A stretch of DNA of 6,411 bases from Paracoccaceae bacterium (lineage in GTDB: Bacteria > Pseudomonadota > Alphaproteobacteria > Rhodobacterales > Rhodobacteraceae), in contig DOHJ01000122.1 of NCBI GenBank assembly GCA_003535335.1, positions 1-6,411 of the forward strand, in the 5' to 3' direction. Positions 1 through 6,078 of this stretch are shown here, piece by piece. Under the pieces are notes generated by a model that was given only the letters and a program-made list of their open reading frames with translations, did no database searches and was not told the DNA's origin. The position numbers and the translations under genes are program-made. Every line of letters starts with the position of its first letter. Positions within the stretch are counted from its first letter, which is position 1.

Positions 1-1962
1 TTTTTTGACGAACGTCTGGTGGTTCCCGATCAACGTCTGACGCTTTATAATGGCGCGCTGGCCCCGTGGCGCAAAGGCAAATCACCCTATTTCCTCCAAA
101 CCATCGAGGCGATTGCCCGCCATTACGGTTTTGACAAAGACAAGCCGTGGAAAGACCTGCCTGCCGAGGTGAAAAAGGTTTTTCTGTATGGTTCCGGTGA
201 TAATGAAATCCAGTTTCGCTATGACGAAGGCGGTCGGGTTTACGAGGTTGATCGCACCTTTGAGGGGGTTATTCCCAACATGAAACGCCGGTATCGTGAA
301 ACCGATAGCAACTGGATCCGTGAAGAATTTGAGCAATATCAAAACAACCGCTCCTGCGGGGCTTGCGGTGGTTTCCGGCTGCGGCCAGAAGCGTTGGCGG
401 TGAAAATTAACGGCCAACATGCGGGCCAAGTTGTGCAAATGTCGATCCGCGAGGCACTGGATTGGTTTCGCGAGGCACCCAAGCACCTGAGCAAACAAAA
501 AAACGAAATCGCCCGGGCTATTTTGAAAGAAATTGTCGAACGTTTGGGCTTTCTTAATAATGTTGGGCTAGAATACCTGACATTAAGCCGCAATTCCGGC
601 ACCTTGTCGGGCGGTGAAAGCCAGCGAATTCGTTTAGCCAGCCAAATCGGCTCTGGCCTGACAGGTGTTTTATACGTGCTGGATGAGCCGTCGATCGGTT
701 TGCACCAGCGCGATAATGGCCGTCTGTTGGAAACCCTGAAAAAACTGCGTGATCAGGGCAATACGGTGATTGTGGTTGAACATGATGAAGAGGCCATTCG
801 CACTGCGGATTATGTTTTTGACATTGGTCCCGGCGCGGGGGTGCATGGTGGCCAGGTTGTCAGCCATGGCACACCGGATTTTGTGGCCAATGATCCTGCG
901 TCGCTTACGGGTCAATATCTGACCGGTGCGCGTGAAATACCGGTTCCGGCCAAGCGGCGCAAAGGCAATAAAAAGAAAATCAAGGTGGTTAAGGCCACTG
1001 GCAATAACCTGAAATCGATCACGGCAGAATTTCCGCTGGCCAAATTCACCTGTGTTACCGGTGTTTCTGGCGGTGGAAAATCCACCCTGACCATTGAAAC
1101 TTTGTTTAAAACGGCCTCCATGCGCTTGAACGGGGCACGCCAAACGCCCGCCCCGTGTGAAACCATCAAAGGGCTGGAGCATCTGGATAAAGTCATCGAC
1201 ATTGATCAGCGCCCGATCGGCCGCACGCCGCGTTCAAACCCCGCGACCTATACCGGTGCCTTTACCCCGATCCGCGATTGGTTCTCCGGTCTGCCCGAAA
1301 GCAAAACCCGCGGCTACAAGCCGGGCCGGTTTAGCTTTAATGTCAAGGGCGGGCGTTGCGAGGCGTGCAAGGGTGATGGCCTGATCAAGATCGAGATGCA
1401 TTTTTTGCCGGATGTTTACGTGACTTGCGAGACCTGTCAGGGCGCGCGATATAACCGTGAAACCTTGGAAATTCGCTTTAAGGGCAAGAGCATAGCCGAC
1501 ATTCTGGATATGACTGTCGAGGATGCACAGACGTTTTTCAAGGCCGTTCCGACCATTCGCGAAAAAATGGATGCTCTGATGCGGGTCGGGCTGGGGTATA
1601 TCAAGGTGGGCCAGCAGGCTACCACGCTTTCGGGCGGTGAGGCCCAGCGGGTGAAACTGTCAAAGGAGCTGGCAAAACGCTCAACCGGGCGCACATTATA
1701 TATTCTGGATGAGCCGACCACGGGGCTGCATTTTGAAGATGTGCGAAAACTGTTGGAAGTTTTGCATGAGCTGGTGGATCAGGGCAATACCGTGGTGGTG
1801 ATCGAGCATAATCTGGACGTGGTCAAAACCGCCGACTGGATTATTGATATCGGCCCCGAAGGCGGCGATGGGGGCGGCGAGATTGTCGCCGTTGGCACGC
1901 CGGAACAGGTTGCGGCAGAACCGCGCAGCCATACAGGCCATTACCTAAAAGAAATGCTATAG
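1..1962 (+). CDS. uvrA: Excinuclease ABC subunit UvrA, C-terminal part (5' truncated by window edge)
   Basis: UvrA is the cytoplasmic ATPase dimer that finds bulky DNA lesions and loads UvrB in nucleotide excision repair. The reading frame is open from base 1 and gives 653 residues; proteobacterial UvrA is about 940-960 residues, so roughly 300 N-terminal residues, including the first Walker A, are missing. Visible in order: a CxxC (CGAC, nt 355-366) followed by [15 protein letters not shown] signature [12 protein letters not shown] (from nt 604); Walker B LYVLDEPS; the second-domain Walker [10 protein letters not shown] (nt 1060-1086); the [19 protein letters not shown] block; a zinc-binding C-x2-C...C-x2-C (CEAC from nt 1357, CETC from nt 1426); the second signature [11 protein letters not shown]; and Walker [13 protein letters not shown]. 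All key motifs look intact. It is convergent with the downstream gene and ends 3 bases before a terminator stem. No promoter or LexA box can be judged because the start is outside. Confidence 0.98.
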   Translation, partial: FFDERLVVPDQRLTLYNGALAPWRKGKSPYFLQTIEAIARHYGFDKDKPWKDLPAEVKKVFLYGSGDNEIQFRYDEGGRVYEVDRTFEGVIPNMKRRYRETDSNWIREEFEQYQNNRSCGACGGFRLRPEALAVKINGQHAGQVVQMSIREALDWFREAPKHLSKQKNEIARAILKEIVERLGFLNNVGLEYLTLSRNSGTLSGGESQRIRLASQIGSGLTGVLYVLDEPSIGLHQRDNGRLLETLKKLRDQGNTVIVVEHDEEAIRTADYVFDIGPGAGVHGGQVVSHGTPDFVANDPASLTGQYLTGAREIPVPAKRRKGNKKKIKVVKATGNNLKSITAEFPLAKFTCVTGVSGGGKSTLTIETLFKTASMRLNGARQTPAPCETIKGLEHLDKVIDIDQRPIGRTPRSNPATYTGAFTPIRDWFSGLPESKTRGYKPGRFSFNVKGGRCEACKGDGLIKIEMHFLPDVYVTCETCQGARYNRETLEIRFKGKSIADILDMTVEDAQTFFKAVPTIREKMDALMRVGLGYIKVGQQATTLSGGEAQRVKLSKELAKRSTGRTLYILDEPTTGLHFEDVRKLLEVLHELVDQGNTVVVIEHNLDVVKTADWIIDIGPEGGDGGGEIVAVGTPEQVAAEPRSHTGHYLKEML

Positions 1963-1964
1963 TA

Positions 1965-1992
1965 AAAAGGCCCCGTTATCCAGGGGCCTTTT
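1965..1992. terminator. Bidirectional intrinsic terminator between uvrA and the DUF2892 gene
   Basis: A perfect 10-bp inverted repeat, AAAAGGCCCC / GGGGCCTTTT, encloses an 8-base loop (1975-1982). On the plus strand the GC-rich stem runs into TTTT then ATTA; on the minus strand it runs into TTTTT (1968-1964). It therefore has intrinsic-terminator form in both directions. It lies between the uvrA stop (1960-1962) and the DUF2892 stop (1994-1996), so one element should end both convergent transcripts. Confidence 0.93.
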
Positions 1993-1993
1993 A

Positions 1994-2221
1994 TTAGTCA
2001 TCACAGGATTTGCAAGTTTTCAAACCGATGATTGAATACAGCGGGCAGCTGGAAAGCAGTCCGGTAAACAATGGGATAATGCCGATCAACAAAAATGGGC
2101 TACCCATCCAGCCGGTGGCATCCAAAACACCGAATTTGGCCAGTAGATAGATACCAACCAAAACGGCACCAACAATAATCCGTAAGTTGCGGTCAATGCC
2201 GCCAACGTTTTTCTTCAACAT
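1994..2221 (-). CDS. DUF2892 (YgaP-like) small membrane protein
   Basis: A 75-residue protein of the DUF2892 family, which matches the membrane part of the E. coli inner-membrane rhodanese YgaP. The family N-terminus is present (NVGGIDRNLRIIVG, residues 5-18). It is followed by two hydrophobic segments, about residues 14-30 and 42-57, predicted as transmembrane helices forming a hairpin. The C-terminal family motif CPLYSIIGLKTC spans residues 59-70, and a further Cys at 73 makes a C70-K-S-C73 pair. No rhodanese domain is attached. The start is fixed by AAAGGAG (2229-2235) seven bases upstream of ATG. The biochemical function is unknown; relatives often accompany sulfur or redox genes, but nothing here proves that. 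It lies 68 bases downstream of the Crp-like gene and has its own promoter and a palindromic operator candidate. Confidence 0.9.
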   Translation of the reverse strand: MLKKNVGGIDRNLRIIVGAVLVGIYLLAKFGVLDATGWMGSPFLLIGIIPLFTGLLSSCPLYSIIGLKTCKSCDD

Positions 2222-2228
2222 GGAAATT

Positions 2229-2235
2229 CTCCTTT
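2229..2235 (-). promoter_or_regulatory. Ribosome binding site of the DUF2892 gene
   Basis: AAAGGAG on the minus strand lies 7 bases before the ATG at 2221-2219. It is a near-consensus Shine-Dalgarno sequence and supports that start. Confidence 0.85.
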
Positions 2236-2252
2236 AATGCGTCCACAGCTTA

Positions 2253-2281
2253 ATTTTAACAGGTTTGCAATATTTTGTCTG
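2253..2281 (-). promoter_or_regulatory. Sigma-70-type promoter candidate for the DUF2892 gene
   Basis: On the minus strand an extended -10, TGT-TAAAAT (hexamer 2258-2253, 5 of 6 consensus), is preceded at a 17-base spacing by CAGACA (2281-2276, 4 of 6 match to TTGACA). The expected start point is about 2246, giving a leader of about 25 bases that contains the AAAGGAG site. The weak -35 and strong extended -10 suit a promoter that relies on an activator. Judged by eye only. Confidence 0.6.
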
Positions 2282-2294
2282 TGACTTGGTCACA
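2280..2294 (-). promoter_or_regulatory. Palindromic Crp/Fnr-type operator candidate
   Basis: A perfect 6-bp inverted repeat, TGTGAC-CAA-GTCACA, covers the last two bases of the final sense codon and the stop codon of the Crp-like gene, plus the following bases. The outer TGTGA/TCACA arms are the CRP half-site, but separated by 5 rather than the usual 6 bases. Its centre (2287) falls near -41 from the predicted start of the DUF2892 transcript, the class II activator position. The adjacent gene encodes a Crp-family protein with a CRP-like recognition helix, so it is the obvious candidate to bind here. There is no T-run after it, so it is not a terminator. Confidence 0.6.
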
Positions 2295-2946
2295 TAAAGT
2301 CATTGGTTAAGGCCAATAGAGCAGATTTATCTAAAATTTGCACTTTACCACGCATGGTTTTAACCCAACCCTGATGCGACCAGACATCCAGTTTGCGCGA
2401 AATTACCTCGCGCACACTACCGACGGCGATTGCCAGTTCCTGTTGGGTGGCAAAAAGAAAACCGTCCTGATCCGCCCGATCCAGCATATGAGAGGCAAGG
2501 CGGCATTCAACCCGCTGAAACGCAACCCGTTCCAGTAAATGCATCATGGTTTGCATGTGTCTGGAAAATGTCGAAAATACCAGCTTTTGAAATTCTGAAG
2601 ATTCATCAATAAGGTTTAAAAACAAGTCCTTATGAAGCAAAACCAGTGTAGATTTTTCTTCGGAGATCGCCTCAGCCGTATAATCATCCCCGCCCATCAA
2701 GCCAAGCGTGCTCTGGATACAGGATTGCCCGGGTGTTACCGCATATAGCAAAATTTCACGACCTGAACTGCCTGTCAAAGAGACCGAAACCCGACCTTTC
2801 AAGACAATTATATAGCCCTTTACCGCGTCACCGGGAGAAAACAGAACAGTTCCCGCCGGCACCTGCATCGGGGTTAACGCGTTAAGTCTGGAGACGGTTT
2901 CGCCATCCAGATTTGCCAGATCTTTTGCCGTTTCTACCCAGCCCAT
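2290..2946 (-). CDS. Crp/Fnr-family transcriptional regulator, signal unknown
   Basis: A 218-residue cytoplasmic DNA-binding regulator. The cyclic-nucleotide-binding-type beta roll spans about residues 20-115 (VPAGTVLFSPGD at 29-40, LKGRVSVSL at 49-57). A dimer helix follows at about 117-145, then a winged helix-turn-helix at about 163-205. The recognition helix reads S-V-R-E-V-I-S-R, with R179, E180 and R184 at the places of CRP R180, E181 and R185, the residues that contact TGTGA. The CRP phosphate-binding pattern (FGE...RSA) is absent; that region reads GQSCIQSTLGLMGGDDY, so cAMP is unlikely to be the ligand. There is no N-terminal FNR cysteine cluster; only Cys76 and Cys148 are present. 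The start ATG overlaps the preceding stop (TAATG), with AGAGG just upstream, implying translational coupling to the valine genes. The effector and regulon are unknown; the palindrome at its 3' end is the best target candidate. Confidence 0.9.
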   Translation of the reverse strand: MGWVETAKDLANLDGETVSRLNALTPMQVPAGTVLFSPGDAVKGYIIVLKGRVSVSLTGSSGREILLYAVTPGQSCIQSTLGLMGGDDYTAEAISEEKSTLVLLHKDLFLNLIDESSEFQKLVFSTFSRHMQTMMHLLERVAFQRVECRLASHMLDRADQDGFLFATQQELAIAVGSVREVISRKLDVWSHQGWVKTMRGKVQILDKSALLALTNDFM

Positions 2947-3818
2947 TAACCTCTTTGACGTTTTTCAAAACGGGGGAGCATTGCGCTAAAGTCCATTCCT
3001 TCGCCACCTTCTGTGTTTACGAACTGCTCATACAATTCGGTTGCAGAATGCCCCATCGGCGTATCCGCGTCCACAGATTTGGCAGCCTTTTGCGACAGAC
3101 GCAGATCTTTTAGCATTAATTCGGCGGCAAAACCGGGTTTGTAATCATTGTCGGCAGGTGATTGTGGGCCAACACCGGGGGCCGGGCAATAGGCGTTGAT
3201 ACTCCAGCTATAGCCAGAAGAGGTGCTGACCACATCAAACATTTTTTGCCGGTCAAGGCCGAGTTTGTCCGCCAAGGCAAAGGCTTCGCAGGTGGCGATC
3301 ATGGTAACACCAAGGATCATATTATTGCAGATTTTGGCCGATTGCCCCGCGCCGGAACCACCACAATGCACCGATTTTTGGCCCATGATTTCAAACAGTG
3401 GCTCAACCTTGGCAAATCCTGCCTGCGTGCCGCCGGCCATAAAGGTTAACGTGCCACCAGCCGCACCGCCAACCCCGCCAGAAACAGGTGCATCAACAGC
3501 CATTAAACCGGCCTTTTCAGCCTGAACAGCCACGGCGCGAGCGCTGTCCACGTCAACGGTCGAACAATCCAGAAATACCGCGCCATTTTGCATAACCGGA
3601 AGGATGTCATTGGCGACACTGCGCAAGATTTCGCCATTTGGCAACATTGTAATCACCACATCCTTGCCCGTTGCCAGCTGGCTCGCGGATGCAGCTTTGA
3701 TAACCCCATCAGGGCAGGGGGCCTGCAAATCAAAACCGCTGATCTCATGGCCCGCCATGGCCAGGTTTTTGGCCATAGGTGCGCCCATGTTTCCAAGTCC
3801 GATAAAGCCGATTTTCAT
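2946..3818 (-). CDS. mmsB: 3-hydroxyisobutyrate dehydrogenase
   Basis: Oxidises 3-hydroxyisobutyrate to methylmalonate semialdehyde with NAD(P)+ in valine breakdown. The 290-residue protein has the usual length. The N-terminal Rossmann fold carries GLGNMG (residues 7-12), and Asp30 at the end of the second strand favours NAD over NADP. The substrate-binding block DAPVSGGVGGAAGGTL lies at 109-124. The catalytic lysine is K162 in GQSAKICNN, with N165 and N166. The C-terminal half is the helical dimerisation and substrate domain with KDLRLSQKAA at 237-246. The frame stays open 12 codons further upstream, but those residues overlap the hydrolase gene and precede the Rossmann start. The ATG at 3818 has AAGGAG seven bases upstream and lies 1 base after the previous stop. 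Its TAA overlaps the regulator's ATG by one base. Confidence 0.93.
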   Translation of the reverse strand: MKIGFIGLGNMGAPMAKNLAMAGHEISGFDLQAPCPDGVIKAASASQLATGKDVVITMLPNGEILRSVANDILPVMQNGAVFLDCSTVDVDSARAVAVQAEKAGLMAVDAPVSGGVGGAAGGTLTFMAGGTQAGFAKVEPLFEIMGQKSVHCGGSGAGQSAKICNNMILGVTMIATCEAFALADKLGLDRQKMFDVVSTSSGYSWSINAYCPAPGVGPQSPADNDYKPGFAAELMLKDLRLSQKAAKSVDADTPMGHSATELYEQFVNTEGGEGMDFSAMLPRFEKRQRG

Positions 3819-3819
3819 A

Positions 3820-4857
3820 TTAATTCTCCTTAAACTCCAGCGTATCCGCCCCAAGCGGCATCAGCATATTTGCGACATCCTTTGTGATGTTATCTGCAAG
3901 CGAGTGTTTCCATTTTGGCTTGCGATCCTTGTCAATAATTGCGGCGCGAATGCCTTCGATGAAATCGGCATGTTGCATGGAGCGATGCGTAAAGCGGTAT
4001 TCCATTTCCAGCGCAGTGCGGATGTCTTTGCAACTGCGCAACCGGTGCACCATTTCAACAGTGCAGCCCATAGACAATGGCGCGTTGCGCTTTAGAAACT
4101 TTAGCGATTTGGCCGCGAAATCACTGTTGCTTGCAGTCAAGGACTGGACGACATTCGCCAATGTGTCTCCAGAAAAATAGTTATTAATATCAGCTAGTTG
4201 TGGTTTTAAAATGCCGCCATTCGGAATTGTAGAAGCAGCTTTTATCAAATTAAGATCACCGGTTTCAATCAGGCCGGAAACCAACGCGGGCCATTCATTT
4301 TTCGCCACAAAGCAATCGGCAAACCCGGCAAAAATTGCGTCCTCTGCCCCCAGCCGTATTCCTGTGGTTCCGATGTATTCCCCCAGCCGGCCGGGCGCAT
4401 TTGCAAGGATCATTGAGCCGCCAACATCGGGCACCAGACCAATACCGCATTCGGGCATGGCGATCTGACTGCTTTCGTCAACAATCCGGTGCGATCCGTG
4501 GCAGCCCACACCAACCCCGCCGCCCATGGTGAAGCCCTGCATCATGCTGATAACCGGTTTGGGGTATGTAAATATTTTGGCATTCATCCGGTATTCATCA
4601 CGCCAGAATTTACGCCCGTATTCATAATCGCCGCGCAGACCGCTGGCATACATATCGGCAATGTCACCACCGGCGCAAAAGGCCCGATCACCGGTGGCAT
4701 CAATCAGGATCAATTTGACAGCGGCAGCATCGCGCCAAGCATCCAGAGCGGTCTCGATTTGCAAACACATTTCATAGGTCAGCGCATTCATCGCCTTGGG
4801 CCGGTTTAGTGTGATGCGGCCAATCTTGCCTTCGATCCGGATATCGATGTCAACCAT
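3820..4857 (-). CDS. 3-hydroxyisobutyryl-CoA hydrolase (crotonase superfamily)
   Basis: Hydrolyses 3-hydroxyisobutyryl-CoA to free 3-hydroxyisobutyrate and CoA, the step that makes the substrate of the next gene. The 345 residues match HIBCH (about 340-385) and not a simple enoyl-CoA hydratase (about 260). The crotonase core has the oxyanion-hole segments FCAGGDI (60-66) and GFTMGGGVGVG (108-118). The HIBCH signature MPECGIGLVPDVGG holds E136 and D144, spaced exactly as the catalytic E169 and D177 of human HIBCH. The C-terminal extension (about 230-345), with KFLKRNAPLSM and EYRFTHRSM, is the HIBCH-specific helical part. Its ATG shares one base with the dehydrogenase stop (TGATG), with GGAG at 4869-4866. 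Automated annotation may call it 'enoyl-CoA hydratase/isomerase'; the catalytic pair and length favour the hydrolase. Confidence 0.92.
   Translation of the reverse strand: MVDIDIRIEGKIGRITLNRPKAMNALTYEMCLQIETALDAWRDAAAVKLILIDATGDRAFCAGGDIADMYASGLRGDYEYGRKFWRDEYRMNAKIFTYPKPVISMMQGFTMGGGVGVGCHGSHRIVDESSQIAMPECGIGLVPDVGGSMILANAPGRLGEYIGTTGIRLGAEDAIFAGFADCFVAKNEWPALVSGLIETGDLNLIKAASTIPNGGILKPQLADINNYFSGDTLANVVQSLTASNSDFAAKSLKFLKRNAPLSMGCTVEMVHRLRSCKDIRTALEMEYRFTHRSMQHADFIEGIRAAIIDKDRKPKWKHSLADNITKDVANMLMPLGADTLEFKEN
3826..3831 (-). promoter_or_regulatory. Ribosome binding site that fixes the mmsB start
   Basis: AAGGAG on the minus strand, inside the last codons of the upstream hydrolase gene, lies 7 bases before the ATG at 3818-3816. 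It selects this ATG over an in-frame start 36 bases further upstream. Confidence 0.85.
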
Positions 4858-6002
4858 CAGCCGCGCTCCGCCAACAATTGACGCGCTACGATCATGCGCA
4901 TGATTTCATTGGTGCCTTCTAAAATTTCATGGACCCGCAAATCACGAACCAGTTTTTCAATGCCGTAATCAGCCAGATAACCGTAGCCACCGTGCAATTG
5001 TAGGCACTGGTTGGCAACTTTTGATCCGGTTTCTGTGACAAAACGTTTGGCCATGGCGCAGAATTTACTGGCGTCTGGCGCGCCGGTATCCAGCTTCCAT
5101 GCGGCTTGGCGTAAAAATACGCGCGCGGCTTGCAGTTCTATTTCCATATCGGCAAGGCGAAATTGCAGGGCTTGGAACTGGTCGATGTTTCGGCCGAATG
5201 CCTTGCGTTCGCCCATATATTGCAAGGTTGCAGTTAATGCAGCCTGTGCGCCGCCCAGCGAGCAAGCCGAAATGTTCAAACGCCCGCCATCCAGCCCTTT
5301 CATGGCATATGTGAAACCTTTGCCGGTTTCGCCCAGCAAATTACCGGCAGGAATGTTGCAATTGTCCAATTGCACTTGCCGCGTCGGCTGGCTTTTCCAG
5401 CCCATTTTGTCTTCTAATCCACCAAAGCTTAACCCTTTGACACCATCATCCACGACCACAGCAGAAATCCCTTTGGCCCCATCGCCGCCGGTGCGCGCCA
5501 TAATGACGTAGGCGTCTGAATATCCAGCGCCGGATATGAATGCCTTGGTCCCGTTCAACGTATAGCCTTGATCGGTTTTTTCTGCCTTTGCTTTTAGGGC
5601 TGCGGCATCAGAGCCCGAAGCCGGTTCTGTCAGGCAGTAAGAGAAAAATTTCTGCATAGAGACCGCGTCGGCCAGATATTTTCCCTGCAATTCAGGGCTG
5701 GCAAATTTATCCAGCATCGCTGCGCACATATTGTGGATTGATAAAAACGCGGCAACCGAGGGGCAGGCCATCGACAGGGCCTCAAAAACAAGCGTTGCAT
5801 CCAGTCTGGTTAGGCCGGAGCCTCCATTTTTCTCGGACACATAAAGCCCGCCAAAGCCAAGATCGGCCAGCTTTGGCCATAAATCCTTTGGAATATTACC
5901 CGCATTGTCCCATTCACGGGCAAATGGTGCGATATGCTCCTGACCGAAGGCCTGCGCCATATCAAATATCAGAGTTTGCTCTTGTGTTAGTGCAAAATCC
6001 AT
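4857..6002 (-). CDS. Isobutyryl-CoA dehydrogenase (acyl-CoA dehydrogenase family, ACAD8-like)
   Basis: A FAD enzyme that oxidises isobutyryl-CoA to methacrylyl-CoA in valine breakdown and passes electrons to ETF. The 381 residues form a full-length acyl-CoA dehydrogenase. The N-terminal helical domain carries SIHNMCA (88-94), shared with mammalian isobutyryl-CoA dehydrogenase. The first family signature is YCLTEPASGSDAA (122-134), followed by KAFISGAGYSD and GWKSQPTR (201-208). RLNISACSLG (241-250) resembles the RINIASCSLG block of isobutyryl-CoA dehydrogenase more than the short-chain or isovaleryl types. LHGGYGYLADY is at 336-346. The catalytic base is E362 in HEILEGTNEIMR. The ATG at 6002 has GGGAGG five bases upstream. 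It heads the valine gene set, 76 bases after the carboxylate-amine ligase stop. Substrate choice is inferred from these motifs; a related short branched-chain acyl-CoA is the main alternative. Confidence 0.92.
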   Translation of the reverse strand: MDFALTQEQTLIFDMAQAFGQEHIAPFAREWDNAGNIPKDLWPKLADLGFGGLYVSEKNGGSGLTRLDATLVFEALSMACPSVAAFLSIHNMCAAMLDKFASPELQGKYLADAVSMQKFFSYCLTEPASGSDAAALKAKAEKTDQGYTLNGTKAFISGAGYSDAYVIMARTGGDGAKGISAVVVDDGVKGLSFGGLEDKMGWKSQPTRQVQLDNCNIPAGNLLGETGKGFTYAMKGLDGGRLNISACSLGGAQAALTATLQYMGERKAFGRNIDQFQALQFRLADMEIELQAARVFLRQAAWKLDTGAPDASKFCAMAKRFVTETGSKVANQCLQLHGGYGYLADYGIEKLVRDLRVHEILEGTNEIMRMIVARQLLAERG

Positions 6003-6007
6003 CTAAA

Positions 6008-6013
6008 CCTCCC
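6008..6013 (-). promoter_or_regulatory. Ribosome binding site of the isobutyryl-CoA dehydrogenase gene
   Basis: GGGAGG on the minus strand lies 5 bases before the ATG at 6002-6000, a strong Shine-Dalgarno site that supports this start and implies efficient initiation at the head of the valine genes. Confidence 0.85.
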
Positions 6014-6028
6014 ATGTTCAGCAAGAAT

Positions 6029-6042
6029 TGAACGCTTGTTTA
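6029..6042 (-). promoter_or_regulatory. Imperfect inverted repeat, operator candidate upstream of the valine operon
   Basis: On the plus strand TGAAC-GCTT-GTTTA is an inverted repeat with 4 of 5 arm positions paired. The shape (AAC-N4-GTT) resembles operators of TetR-type regulators of fatty-acid and branched-chain acyl-CoA breakdown such as PsrA, but no such regulator gene is in the window. It lies 27 bases before the dehydrogenase ATG. Its core ACGCTTG (6032-6038) recurs inverted as CAAGCGT at 6068-6074. This is a visual call on a short motif. Confidence 0.35.
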
Positions 6043-6049
6043 GTTTCCA

Positions 6050-6058
6050 ATTATTACA
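6050..6058 (-). promoter_or_regulatory. Weak extended -10 promoter candidate for the valine operon
   Basis: TGTAATAAT on the minus strand has extended -10 form (TGT plus AATAAT). The hexamer 17 bases upstream, GGTTAC (6078-6073), is a poor -35. The implied start near 6043 would place the inverted repeat at 6029-6042 right at the start of transcription, as for a repressor site. The genes could instead be read from a promoter further upstream, through the ligase gene. Confidence 0.3.
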
Positions 6059-6078
6059 GGAGTTTTGCAAGCGTAACC

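Noticed and set aside
19..21. GTG at 19 as the start of uvrA
   Set aside because: The frame is open from base 1 and the protein aligns with the middle of UvrA, so the gene is cut by the window edge and does not start here.
670..1182. 170-residue antisense open frame inside uvrA
   Set aside because: It lies wholly opposite conserved UvrA coding sequence, has no recognisable domain and no convincing ribosome binding site; it is a shadow frame.
2280..2294. TGTGAC-CAA-GTCACA as an intrinsic terminator of the regulator gene
   Set aside because: The stem is only 6 bp with a 3-base loop and is followed by AGACAAAATATT with no T-run; an operator reading fits better.
3819..3854. Longer mmsB with 12 extra N-terminal residues (in-frame start at 3854)
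   Set aside because: The extra residues overlap the hydrolase gene and precede the Rossmann strand where the family normally starts; the ATG at 3818 has a strong AAGGAG seven bases upstream.
3604..4095. 163-residue plus-strand open frame across mmsB and the hydrolase
   Set aside because: It spans the junction of two well-supported minus-strand genes and has no family features; it is a shadow frame.
3820..4857. Simple enoyl-CoA hydratase as the product
   Set aside because: The length of 345, the E/D pair in PECGIGLVPDVGG and the C-terminal extension fit 3-hydroxyisobutyryl-CoA hydrolase.
5011..5511. 166-residue plus-strand open frame opposite the dehydrogenase
   Set aside because: It is antisense to a conserved enzyme, with low-complexity Pro/Ser composition typical of a shadow frame.
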